Shown here in pieces: positions 55,183 to 64,000 of a stretch of 64,000 bases of DNA. Numbering within the stretch: the first letter of the stretch is position 1; the number at the start of each line of letters is the position of its first letter. The notes beneath the pieces are model-generated. The model did not search any database, was not told the DNA's origin, and saw only the letters and a program-made list of their open reading frames with translations. The position numbers and the translations under genes were made by a program. The DNA is from Actinoallomurus sp040655075. GTDB lineage: Bacteria > Actinomycetota > Actinomycetes > Streptosporangiales > Streptosporangiaceae. The DNA lies in assembly GCF_040655075.1 (NCBI RefSeq), contig NZ_JBFAJC010000018.1, forward strand, positions 62,001 to 126,000, read 5' to 3'.

Positions 55183-57495
55183 ATGCGCAGGAATCCGGTC
55201 GGCGCGTTCACGGCCGCGCTGGCTGCCGCGATCATGGTCCTGGCGAGTCTCGCCGGCCAGGTCGCCACCGGCGGCGCGGCCTCCGCCGCGGAGTCGTACA
55301 CCTGGAAGAACGTCCAGATCGGCGGCGGCGGGTTCGTCCCCAGCATCGTCTTCAACCAGTCGCAGGCGAACCTCGTCTACGCCCGCACCGACATCGGCGG
55401 CGTGTACCGCTGGAACCAGAGCACGAGCTCCTGGACCCCGCTGCTCGACTCCATCGGCTTCACCAACTGGGGATGGATGGGGGCCGCGAGCCTGGCCACC
55501 GACCCGGTCGACCCGAACCGCGTGTACGTCGCCGCCGGCATGTACACCAACAGCTGGGATCCGAACAACGGCGCCATCCTGCGGTCCACGAACAAGGGCG
55601 ACAGCTGGACCGCCACGTCGCTGCCGTTCAAGCTGGGCGGCAACATGCCCGGCCGCGGCATGGGCGAGCGCCTGGCCATCGACCCGAACAAGGACAGCGT
55701 CCTCTACCTCGGCGCGCCGAGCGGCAACGGCCTGTGGAGGAGCACCGACTACGGCGCCACCTGGGCGAAGGTCACGTCCTTCCCGAACCCCGGGACGTAC
55801 AAGCAGGACCCGAGCGACTCCTCCGGCTACCTCAGCGACAACCAGGGCGTCGTGTGGGTAACGTTCGACAAGCGCAGCGGCAGCTCGGGCAACGCCACCA
55901 AGACCATCTACGTCGGCGTCGCCGACCCGCAGAACACCGTCTACAGCAGCACCGACGGCGGCTCCACCTGGCAGCGCGTCGCCGGCCAGCCGACCGGCTA
56001 CATGGCGCACAAGGGCGTGCTTGACACGACCAACGGCTACCTGTACATCGCCACCAGCGACAAGGGCGGCCCGTACGACGGGTCCAAGGGCCAGGTGTGG
56101 CGGTACAACACCGCGACCGGCGCGTGGACCGAGATCAGCCCGATCCCGGCGTCGAGCTCCGACAACTACTACGGCTACAGCGGGCTCACCGTCGACCGGC
56201 AGCACCCCGGCACCCTCATGGTCACCGGCTACAGCTCCTGGTGGCCGGACACGCTGATCTGGCGCAGCACCGACAGCGGCGCGACCTGGACCCGCGCCTG
56301 GGACTGGAACGGCTACCCGAGCCGTACGTTCCGCTACACGCTGGACGTGTCCTCGGTGCCGTGGCTGACGTTCGGCGCGAACCCGCAGCCGCCCGAGGTC
56401 ACGCCCAAGCTCGGCTGGATGACCGAGGCACTCGAGATCGACCCGTTCAACTCCGCGCGCATGATGTACGGGACCGGCGCCACGATCTTCGGCACAACCG
56501 ATCTGACCGACTGGGACGCCGGGAAGCAGATCTCCATCAAGCCGACGGTCAAGGGCTTGGAGGAGACCGCTGCCCTGGACCTGATCAGCCCACCGTCCGG
56601 CGACGCGCACCTGCTGTCGGCCCTCGGTGACGTCGGCGGGTTCCGGCACACCAACCTCGACGCGATCCCGTCGATGATGTACACCCAGCCCACCCTGACC
56701 TCCACGACGAGCCTCGACTACGCCGAGACCAACCCCGGCTGGATGGTCCGCGTCGGCGACATCGACAAGTCCGCCAACCCGAGCGTCAACCGGATCGCCT
56801 TCTCCACCGACGGCGGCGCGAACTGGTGGCAGGGCAACGAGCCGCCCGGCGTGACCAACGGCGGCACCGTCGCCGCGGCGGCCGACGGCAGCCGGTTCGT
56901 GTGGAGCCCCGACGGCACGGGCGTGTACTACGCGGTCGGCTTCGGCAACTCCTGGACCGCCTCGTCCGGCATCCCGTCCGGCGCGCGGGTGGGCTCCGAC
57001 CGGGTCAACCCGAAGAAGTTCTACGGCTTCTCCGGCGGACGGTTCTACGTGAGTACGGACGGCGGCGCGACCTTCACCGCGACCGCCGCGTCCGGCCTGC
57101 CGTCCTCCGGCAACGTACGGTTCAAGGCGGTCGCCGGGCACGAGGGCGACATCTGGCTGGCCGGCGGCTCCGGCTCGACGTACGGCCTGTGGCACTCGAC
57201 CGACTCGGGCGCGACGTTCACCAAGCTGTCGAGCGTCCAGGAGGCCGACAACGTCGGCTTCGGCATGGCCGCGTCGGGGAAGACCTACCCGGCGCTGTAC
57301 GCCATCGCCAAGGTCGGCGGCGTGCGCGGCATCTTCCGGTCCGACGACTCCGGGGCCACCTGGGTGCGCATCAACGACGATGCCCACCAGTGGGGCAACA
57401 TCGGCGCCGCCATCACCGGCGACCCCCGCGTCTACGGCCGCGTCTACGTGGGCACCAACGGCCGCGGCGTCATCTACGGCGACCGTACGAGCTGA
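55183..57495 (+). CDS. secreted GH74 xyloglucanase-type hydrolase
   Basis: 770 residues with a Sec signal (RNPVGAFTAALAAAIMVLASL, cleavage near ASAAES). The two seven-bladed propellers are seen in many repeats such as STDGGSTWQRVAG, STDSGATWTRAW and RSDDSGATWVRI. ARTDIGGVYRWN at the start and NPxFN-like DPFNSARMMYGTG are typical of GH74 endo-xyloglucanases. Aspartates in the two blade-facing loops provide the catalytic acids. No carbohydrate-binding module. ATG 55183 follows GAGAGAGGAG. Terminator after the stop. Confidence 0.9.
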   Translation: MRRNPVGAFTAALAAAIMVLASLAGQVATGGAASAAESYTWKNVQIGGGGFVPSIVFNQSQANLVYARTDIGGVYRWNQSTSSWTPLLDSIGFTNWGWMGAASLATDPVDPNRVYVAAGMYTNSWDPNNGAILRSTNKGDSWTATSLPFKLGGNMPGRGMGERLAIDPNKDSVLYLGAPSGNGLWRSTDYGATWAKVTSFPNPGTYKQDPSDSSGYLSDNQGVVWVTFDKRSGSSGNATKTIYVGVADPQNTVYSSTDGGSTWQRVAGQPTGYMAHKGVLDTTNGYLYIATSDKGGPYDGSKGQVWRYNTATGAWTEISPIPASSSDNYYGYSGLTVDRQHPGTLMVTGYSSWWPDTLIWRSTDSGATWTRAWDWNGYPSRTFRYTLDVSSVPWLTFGANPQPPEVTPKLGWMTEALEIDPFNSARMMYGTGATIFGTTDLTDWDAGKQISIKPTVKGLEETAALDLISPPSGDAHLLSALGDVGGFRHTNLDAIPSMMYTQPTLTSTTSLDYAETNPGWMVRVGDIDKSANPSVNRIAFSTDGGANWWQGNEPPGVTNGGTVAAAADGSRFVWSPDGTGVYYAVGFGNSWTASSGIPSGARVGSDRVNPKKFYGFSGGRFYVSTDGGATFTATAASGLPSSGNVRFKAVAGHEGDIWLAGGSGSTYGLWHSTDSGATFTKLSSVQEADNVGFGMAASGKTYPALYAIAKVGGVRGIFRSDDSGATWVRINDDAHQWGNIGAAITGDPRVYGRVYVGTNGRGVIYGDRTS

Positions 57496-57501
57496 TCGCC
57501 G

Positions 57502-57549
57502 GTGGTACCGGGGCGCACGGCAGTCCCCTGTCAGGCACCCCGGTACCAC
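57502..57549 (+). terminator. terminator-like hairpin after the GH74 gene
   Basis: Perfect 12-bp stem GTGGTACCGGGG / CCCCGGTACCAC (57502-57513 / 57538-57549) with a 24-base loop. Confidence 0.75.
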
Positions 57550-57569
57550 GCTGAATGAAGGCCGGCTTA

Positions 57570-57665
57570 CTAGCAGAGACTCCCCTTGCAGGTGCCGCTG
57601 TAGACGGCGACCGACCAGGTGGCCTTACCGACCGGGTTCGTGGCGAGGTACTGGCCGATTGTCAT
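57570..57665 (-). CDS. 31-codon ORF with strong ribosome site
   Basis: MTIGQYLATNPVGKATWSVA then ending TCKGSLC. A near-ideal GGAGGG lies seven bases before the ATG. Two Cys near the C-terminus could form a disulfide. It lies in the same frame as, and 75 bp downstream of, the truncated sigma gene, so it could be either a small peptide gene or the end of a damaged one. Unidentified. Confidence 0.4.
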   Translation of the reverse strand: MTIGQYLATNPVGKATWSVAVYSGTCKGSLC

Positions 57666-57740
57666 GCGCTTTCCCTCCCAGGGCTGGACGGTGTCGGAGA
57701 GGGTCACTCGGCTTAGATCGCGGATCGGGACGACCGCGGA

Positions 57741-58139
57741 CTACCGTGCGACCTCGGCCTCCGTAAGGTCCTCGAAGTAGCGCAGCACCAGCACGGCACG
57801 CTGCCGGTCGGGCAGCCGCCGAAGCGCCGCGTGGATGGCGGCCCGGTCGTCCCGGACGCTCATCGCGTCGGCGGGATCGGGCGTCTCCGGCACCGTCTCG
57901 GTCGGGACCTCGGACCGCCATCGGCGCCGCCACCACGACGCGTGCGTGTTGACGAGGACCTTGTACACGTACGGGTCCGGGTCGGCGCCGATCCGGCGCC
58001 AGGCACGCCAGACCTTCGCCAGCGCCGTCTGCACGAGATCCTCGGCGAGCGCCCAGTCGTGGCACAGCAGGTACGCCGTACGGACGAGCCGCGGTGATCG
58101 CGCCTCCACGTAGGCGGTGAACTCCGTTCGATCTCGCAT
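57741..58139 (-). CDS. SigE-family sigma factor, truncated in region 4
   Basis: 132 residues. Region 2 is complete (YVEARSPRLVRTAYLLCHDWALAEDLVQTALAKVWRAW). Region 4 starts RLPDRQRAVLVLRYFEDLTEAEVAR and then stops, before the DNA-recognition helix (GCSVGTVKSQ type in homologues). Full-length members have about 170 residues. It is therefore probably unable to bind the -35 element, a pseudogene or a decoy. ATG 58139 follows GGGGTTGCC. Confidence 0.75.
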   Translation of the reverse strand: MRDRTEFTAYVEARSPRLVRTAYLLCHDWALAEDLVQTALAKVWRAWRRIGADPDPYVYKVLVNTHASWWRRRWRSEVPTETVPETPDPADAMSVRDDRAAIHAALRRLPDRQRAVLVLRYFEDLTEAEVAR

Positions 58140-58202
58140 AGGCAACCCCATTTCACGTGCTTCCGCTCACGAGTACCGCCGAGGGGCCCAGAAGGGTTGC
58201 CT

Positions 58203-58251
58203 GTGATCGCCGAGGGTCTCACCCAGGAGCGTGAGGCCTCCCGGCGATCAC
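58203..58251 (-). terminator. two-part hairpin after the aspartyl-protease gene
   Basis: Outer 10-bp stem (58203-58212 / 58242-58251) and inner CTCAC/GTGAG stem, just downstream of the stop at 58264 on the minus strand. Confidence 0.65.
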
Positions 58252-58263
58252 GATTCGTACGGT

Positions 58264-59598
58264 TCAGACCATTGGTGCTGTCGTCCTCAGAATATAGAAG
58301 TTCATATCGGCGTAGTCGAAGGTGATCGCATATTGCTTGAAGAACTGATGAGTGAAGTTGCCGATCGGCTTGAATCCAAAAAGGCCATACCATGGATAAT
58401 TCCCGGCGGTTCCGGCGATGTTTCTTTCGACCGCCTTTCCGAGGCTCACCTTGGCCGCCCTGATTGGGTATAGCGTGAGCGGGCCCGCGCTTACTGGATG
58501 GGCGTAATCAATCTTGATTCCAGCCCTTTTTGCACTTTCTTCTGTCGCCATGACGCCCATGCCCATTCCGCCCGTGTCGAGTGAGACCACCCGCGGTCCG
58601 TAATCGTTGAGGCTTCCCAGCGTACAGGGGACGTGGTCGCCCGCTAGCCACAGTGGCAACCGGTCGACACTGGTACGCGTTGTGTATGCGCGAAGCTCGC
58701 GTAGTTGCGCTTGGGTCTTACGCCGAAGAATAAGTACCCGATTCGCGTAGTTCATGGTGGTGACGAAGTGATAGAAGAGTTCTGTTCCGATAACTCCTGA
58801 CGGCAAAGAGCCGTCCGGCAGGTTCGGCATTCTAATGTCGTACCAAACAACCGGAACGTTGCGCAGTTCGATGCTGCCGAGCCGGAATGACTCCATGACC
58901 CCGTGATAGGTCTTGAGCGTCTGGCCGGCAGGGTAGCTCGTGCTGGTAGCCACTGCGCGAAGACCAGCCCGCTTCGCCGTTTCTGTCGAGAAGGCGAGCG
59001 TCGCCCCGGTGTCCATCAGGAATCTCGTTGGCTTCCCGCCGTTCACCGAGGCTTCGACATGGGGCAGAGGGTCAATGCCAAGCATGGGAATGCGCGTCAT
59101 TTGCGCACCGCGCATATGGTATGCCGTACCGGTCATGCTGGCGTATTGCGTGGCGAAGGCCGCGTCGCTCGAGTCCCCGGTGGCCCGCAGCAGCGGTACG
59201 GCACGAGCAACCTTGTCCTGCCGGACGAAGCATTGTGCAAGCTGTTGCTTTGAGAAGTTGTCGTGGGGGGCCCGACGGATCGCCTTGGCTAGGAACTTCT
59301 CGGCGTCGTGGAACTTGTTGGACAACAGCGCGATACGTCCGCGCTGCGCCAGGGCGTGAGCATTGTCAGGATCTTTACGCAAGAGGTACGCATAGCCTCG
59401 ATCGGCTTCATCGAAGCTGCCGGCTACAAAGAGCTGATCGGGGTCGCTGCCCGATGTTGCGGAGATCGGAGTTGATCGGCGGGTTGCGCTATGCGCTGCG
59501 TCGCCTAGTAGTGGGAGAACGGCGCTGGCGCCGACGGTCAGGCCAGTCCGCCGCAGGAAGGTGCGTCGATCGGTCTGGTCGGGAGTGTTTTTATTCAC
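58264..59598 (-). CDS. TAT-exported TPR/aspartyl-protease-like protein
   Basis: 444 residues. N-terminus DRRTFLRRTGLTVGASAVL is a twin-arginine signal. Residues 55-145 form TPR-like helices (GYAYLLRKDPDNAHALAQRGRI). Then two retropepsin-type halves: FLMDTGATLAFS (Asp196) and VSLDTGGMGMGVM (Asp341), 145 residues apart, which may form one pepsin-like site. GC content is clearly lower than in the neighbours, suggesting acquisition by transfer. GTG 59598 follows AAAGGAG. Family members are uncharacterised; proteolysis is inferred from the motifs. Confidence 0.8.
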   Translation of the reverse strand: MNKNTPDQTDRRTFLRRTGLTVGASAVLPLLGDAAHSATRRSTPISATSGSDPDQLFVAGSFDEADRGYAYLLRKDPDNAHALAQRGRIALLSNKFHDAEKFLAKAIRRAPHDNFSKQQLAQCFVRQDKVARAVPLLRATGDSSDAAFATQYASMTGTAYHMRGAQMTRIPMLGIDPLPHVEASVNGGKPTRFLMDTGATLAFSTETAKRAGLRAVATSTSYPAGQTLKTYHGVMESFRLGSIELRNVPVVWYDIRMPNLPDGSLPSGVIGTELFYHFVTTMNYANRVLILRRKTQAQLRELRAYTTRTSVDRLPLWLAGDHVPCTLGSLNDYGPRVVSLDTGGMGMGVMATEESAKRAGIKIDYAHPVSAGPLTLYPIRAAKVSLGKAVERNIAGTAGNYPWYGLFGFKPIGNFTHQFFKQYAITFDYADMNFYILRTTAPMV

Positions 59599-59789
59599 GC
59601 CGGCATGCTCCTTTCGGTTTGGAATCATGGTCGCTGGTTCAGGCATACGGCCCCGGCCAGATTTCATGGTTACGTCGCAGGAGAAGGTTGAGAACGGGTG
59701 GTCATTGCTGCGGTGCGAGCCACTGTGACGTGGCCGTGATCACAGACCGTCCATCGGCTGCCGCGATATCTATTCCGGCGATCACCTGT

Positions 59790-61012
59790 TCAGACCGTTC
59801 GCAGGGCCTCCGTGGGGGCCATGCGGGAGGCGCGGAGGGCCGGGAGCAGGCCGGCGAGGGCGCCGATCAGGATGGCCGAGCCGATGCCGCCCGCCCAGGC
59901 CTCCGGGGGGATGACGACCGCCCAGTGCTTGGTCGCCGCGTAGATGGCGGTGGCCAGGACGCCGGCCGCCACGCCGACGGCCCCGCCCAGGAAGGCCAGC
60001 GCGATCGCCTCCGACAGGAACTGGGTACGGATCTGTCCCCGGGTCGCGCCGAGCGCGCGGCGCAGGCCGATCTCCGAGCGGCGTTCGAGCACCGAGATGA
60101 TCATGATGTTGGCCACCCCGACCGCGCCGACGATCAGCGCGACGACGCCGAGGCCCAGGAACAGGCTGTTGAACGCCCCGCTCGCGGCGGCCCGGGCGGT
60201 GAGCGCGTCGGAGGGCTGGCTGATGTCGACCTCGTTGGGCGACTCGGGGTCGGCGGTCTGGGCCAGGACCTCGTGCACCGCGTTCACCTGGTTCGTTTCG
60301 CACCGGACGTACATCGTGCTCGGCGGGCCGTTCGCGGCCTTGCCGTGGACGATGCTCGTGTAGTTCAGGTACCGCTGGGCGGCGGGGTAGCCGACCAGGG
60401 CACTCGTGTCGATGTCGGGTGCCAGCACGGCCGGCTGGAGGATCCCGGCGACGTAGAACCACTGGCCGCCCAGCCAGACTCGCTGTCCCGCGTGGACTCC
60501 GTCGATCCCCAGCCGTTGCGCGGCGACCGCGCCGAGGACCACGACGGGCTTCGTGGCGGTCGCGGAGTTCAGCCAGCGTCCCTGGGCGACGCTGGTCGCG
60601 ACCACCGGCAGCAGGTTGAGGCTGGTCGCCCGCACCGTGAGCGCGTTCGTGCTGACCGGGGGGATCAGCGGGCTGCGGTAGACCTTCGCGGTGTCGACGG
60701 TGGCCGTGTCCGCCACCTGCTCGACGGCCGCGAGCCGCGAGATCCGTGCCGGTGCCTCCTGCGGCAGCTGGGCCGCCTGCCCGGAGAAGGACTGTCCGCT
60801 CTTCGCCGTCAGCAGGTTCGTGCCGAGGCGGTCGATCTCGTGCAGCAGCCCGGCCTGGGACGAGGAGGACAGCCCCAGCACGGCGACGATCGCGGCCGTG
60901 CCGATCGCGATGCCGAGCGCCGACAGCGCCGACCGCAGCCGCCGGGCCCGGAGCCCGACGCTCGCCACGCGTGCCTGGTCGCCGAACCTCAGCCGGGCGG
61001 GAACCAGGGCGG

Positions 61013-61016
<4 letters not shown>
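59790..61016 (-). CDS. MacB/FtsX-type ABC transporter permease
   Basis: 408 residues. An N-terminal membrane helix (ALSALGIAIGTAAIVAVLGL), a periplasmic/extracellular MacB-type domain of about 200 residues, then three helices with the cytoplasmic motif VLERRSEIGLRRALGATRGQIRTQFLSEA and the C-terminal LPALRASRMAPTEALRTV. Works with the ATPase encoded upstream, overlapping it as ATGA. Likely exports a lipid, peptide or antibiotic, or acts as a mechanotransmitter. ATG 61016. Confidence 0.92.
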
Positions 61017-61770
<754 letters not shown>

Positions 61771-61774
<4 letters not shown>

Positions 61775-63003
61775 GAGGCGGGCACCACCACTCGGTCGCC
61801 CCCGGACAGGCTCCCCGACACCTGGACGAGGCCGTCCGCGTTGTCGAACAGCCCGAGCGTGACCGGCACGACGCTGTGCACGCCCCGGGCGTCGACCTTC
61901 TCCACCGAGTAGCCGCCGCCGGCCTGGCCGCTCAGCGCGGTGACCGGCACGATCAGCGCGTCCTTCACCCCGGCGGTGGTGATCTCGACCCGAACGGGTG
62001 CCTGGTCGAGGCTGCCCGCGTCCTTCGGGCGCTGGAGCGTCACGTACACCGGGATCGTGGCGCTGCTGGAATCCGAGTCCTTGCTCCCCGACGAGCTCGC
62101 CACCGCGCCGATCCGGTCGACCTTCCCGGACGTCGTCCGGTTGTCCGGGAGGGTGATCTGCACCTTGTCGCCCACCTTGACCTGGGACTGCTGCGAGGCG
62201 TCCAGCCCTACCGTCACCTGGCGGTCGGTCGACGTCGCCTGCGCGACCTGCTCGCCCGGCCGGGCGTTCGTGCCCAGCTTGGCCATCGCCTTGGTGATCC
62301 GCAGCGGGCCGGGCAGGAACACCGCCGCACCGAGCTTGAGCGACCCGGTCTCATCGGCCCCGATCTTGTCCTGCAGCTTCTCGAGCGCCGCCGCCGTCTC
62401 CGCACCGAAGTACTTCGAGTCCGGGTCGAGCTCCGAACGGTCGGCGTACCCGAGCTTCACCAGGTTGCGGTTCAGCTCGCGCACGTCCTTGCCGCTGTCC
62501 CCCTCCGACAGGTCGCGGTACGCCGGCCACTTCCCGCAGAGCAGCATCACCGGAGTGTCGCCGACCCAGTAGAGGACCTTGCCGCACTTGATCTCGTCGC
62601 CGGTGCTGGGCACCCAGGTGTAGATGCCGGTGGCGTTACCGACGACCGAGTAGGGCGTCCCGTCGTCCTGAGCGACGTACGAGAGGGTGCCGCTCTGGTC
62701 GACCTGTGACGCCAGCGAACCCCGCCGGACGGTGGCCAGCGACGAGGCGCCCGTCGTCGGCGGGGCCGGCTTGTTCCCCTCGCCGAACGGCTTGGTGGCG
62801 ACCACGATGCCCGCCGCGACCGCAAGGACGAGGACGGCGGCACCGACGCGCACCGACCGGCGCCGCCGTCTCCGCGGCTTCACAGGATCGGGCGCGGCGA
62901 CCTCGGAGATCTCCGGTTCGCCAGCCCGGTCGGACACGGTCGCGCCGGCGGTCTCCACCTCCCCGCCGGAGACGCGCGTACTCACCGGGCCGTCCGAGCT
63001 CAC
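61771..63003 (-). CDS. membrane-fusion (HlyD-like) adaptor with peptidoglycan-binding-type segment
   Basis: 410 residues. A short acidic N-terminus, RRRRRRSVRVGAAVLVLAVA as a membrane anchor (about residues 48-67), then a coiled, beta-barrel-rich periplasm-type part. GDSGKDVRELNRNLVKLGY is a PG_binding_1-like unit; VKVGDKVQITLPDNRTTSGK belongs to the beta-barrel domain. It links the ABC pump to the cell wall or an extracellular partner. GTG 63003 is coupled to the lipoprotein gene upstream (GTGA). Common but uncharacterised in actinobacteria. Confidence 0.85.
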
Positions 63004-63542
63004 TGAGTACCGCCCGGGAGCAGCTTCTGGCACGTCTTCTGCGCGGCCTGGAACTGCGGCGAGTTCGGATCGATGCCCGAGCCTGCGTTCATGAGGAGCC
63101 TCCCGCCCTGTGGGTCGGGGAAGTTGGGCACGCCGTTCTTCCGCATGCACTGGGAGAACTTCAGCATCGCCGGGTCGGGCTGGCCTCCGCCGACGGCTCC
63201 CTGCGGCGCGAATGCCTTGCACGCCTGTGTGGCGGCCTTGAACTGCGGCGACTCAGGGTCCAGCCCGCTTCCCTTCTTCCCGGTGAGCATGACCCGCCCG
63301 TCGGGAGCCGGGTCGGGGAACTCCGGCACGCCGTTCTTACGCATGCACTCGGCGTACTTCACCGCCTTCGTCGAGCCCCCGGTGGTCCCGCCGCCACCGC
63401 CGGAGCGCGCCGCGGCGGAGGTCGAGGCACTGGATGCCTTGCCGGAGCCGCCCCCGCAGGCCGTGAGGCCCAGCCCGGCGATCAGGATCGCCGCGGCCAC
63501 CGTCCCGACGCGCTGCATTCTCGCCCCGTGTGTGCTGTTCAT
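63000..63542 (-). CDS. lipoprotein with two CMRxNG repeats
   Basis: 180 residues. A lipoprotein signal with lipobox GLTAC precedes a Gly/Ser-rich linker and two 55-residue repeats: KYAECMRKNGVPEFPDP ... DPESPQFKAATQACKAF and KFSQCMRKNGVPNFPDP ... DPNSPQFQAAQKTCQKL. Each has two cysteines, so disulfides within repeats are likely. This repeat family always sits beside ABC/adaptor operons in actinobacteria; function unknown. ATG 63542 follows AGAGGTCG; a later ATG at 63518 is possible. Confidence 0.85.
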   Translation of the reverse strand: MNSTHGARMQRVGTVAAAILIAGLGLTACGGGSGKASSASTSAAARSGGGGGTTGGSTKAVKYAECMRKNGVPEFPDPAPDGRVMLTGKKGSGLDPESPQFKAATQACKAFAPQGAVGGGQPDPAMLKFSQCMRKNGVPNFPDPQGGRLLMNAGSGIDPNSPQFQAAQKTCQKLLPGGTQ

Positions 63543-63700
63543 ATCGTCGACCTCTCTGCGTTTCGATGCCGCCGGGGCCTACCTGGCCCGGCGTCTGAGG
63601 TCGTTTCTACGGATCGGGCGGTCACATCACGGTCCTCGTCGCTGTGACGCGGTTGTGACCGGGCGTCGGGCATCCTGGCGTCCATGCGAGAGGTGCGCGG

Positions 63701-64000
63701 ATGAGGGTGCTCGTCGTCGAGGACCAGGTCGAGCTGGCCGACTCGGTGGCCCGTGTGCTGCGCCGGGAGGGCATGGCGGTCGACGTCTCCTACGACGGCC
63801 AGGACGCCCTCGACCGTACGGCGCTGACCGACTACGACGTCGTCGTGCTCGACCGGGACCTGCCCGGCATGCACGGCGACGACGTCTGCGCGGCGCTGAT
63901 TGCGGAGGGGCGGCACACGCGGGTGCTCATGCTGACCGCGTCCGGCACGATCGCGGACCGGGTCGAGGGGCTCAGCCTGGGCGCCGACGACTACCTGCCC
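63701..64000 (+). CDS. OmpR-type response regulator (partial at window end)
   Basis: First 100 residues of a receiver domain: RVLVVEDQVELADSVARVLRREG, the phosphoacceptor Asp in VVVLDRDLPGMHGDDV, and LMLTASGTIADRVEGLSLGADDYL. The DNA-binding half and any kinase partner lie beyond the window. It is divergent from the lipoprotein/ABC operon by 158 bp, so it probably controls that export system. ATG 63701 lies after GAGAGGTGCGCGG. Confidence 0.9.
   Translation, partial: MRVLVVEDQVELADSVARVLRREGMAVDVSYDGQDALDRTALTDYDVVVLDRDLPGMHGDDVCAALIAEGRHTRVLMLTASGTIADRVEGLSLGADDYLP

Noticed and set aside
57502..57549. Operator for a GH74 regulator
   Set aside because: The palindromic arms lie after the gene's stop with a 24-base loop, which fits a terminator better than an operator.

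Overview
The window is about 70% GC and comes from a filamentous actinomycete. Evidence includes a WhiB protein, several SigE-type and ECF sigma factors, an XRE/DUF397 pair, FadE5, many GTG starts, and pervasive 4-nt GTGA/ATGA start-stop overlaps. The mix of families fits the Streptosporangiales/Thermomonosporaceae (Actinomadura/Actinoallomurus-like), but that placement is inference. No rRNA, tRNA, CRISPR array or complete insertion sequence was recognised.

Layout. 0-2.4 kb: beta-carbonic anhydrase plus SulP transporter, a bicarbonate supply pair, followed by a 78-bp MITE-like inverted repeat. 2.8-15.8 kb: two purine blocks on the minus strand (purF-purM; purS-[RsbW-like kinase]-purQ-purL), separated by small genes, a secreted subtilase, an XRE regulator and a divergent TetR/DHA2 efflux pair sharing a palindromic operator. 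15.9-19.4 kb: two tandem genes for a beta-solenoid protein with a C-terminal two-helix membrane module; a third paralogue lies at 44.9 kb. 19.5-23.2 kb: a three-gene 2-oxoacid dehydrogenase operon (E1 alpha, E1 beta, E2), probably branched-chain type, preceded by a coupled 36-codon leader ORF. 23.4-24.5 kb: SigE-type sigma factor coupled to a membrane protein with an FtsX extracellular domain. 24.5-26.6 kb: three small secreted proteins, including a GH114-type glycosidase. 26.8-33.5 kb: Uma2 endonuclease, hydrolase, ECF42/DGPF pair, DHA2 transporter, a SigG-like sigma factor and a LacI regulator.

33.6-38.2 kb: an apparently undescribed LacI-controlled operon of nitrilase-family enzyme, polytopic membrane protein with an internal duplication, amidase, and MetX-like alpha/beta hydrolase, behind two tandem LacI operators. 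38.3-44.6 kb: XRE-TPR regulator with two small partners, fadE5 and an APC permease. 46.4-52.2 kb: HATPase anti-sigma-like protein and XRE/DUF397, SDR, serine hydrolase, rhomboid, whiB coupled to a GluTR-C-like mini-protein, and a GNAT acetyltransferase. 52.3-57.5 kb: glycosyltransferase operon, SLATT protein, GH74 xyloglucanase. 57.5-59.6 kb: a truncated sigma factor and a low-GC TAT-exported TPR/aspartyl protease. 59.8-64 kb: a tightly coupled lipoprotein-adaptor-ABC-FtsX export operon, divergent from a response regulator that runs off the window.

The best candidates for new biology are the solenoid/membrane paralogues, the LacI-nitrilase-amidase operon, the kinase inside the purine operon, and the WhiB/GluTR-C unit. 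Functions were assigned by reading motifs; no database search was run.
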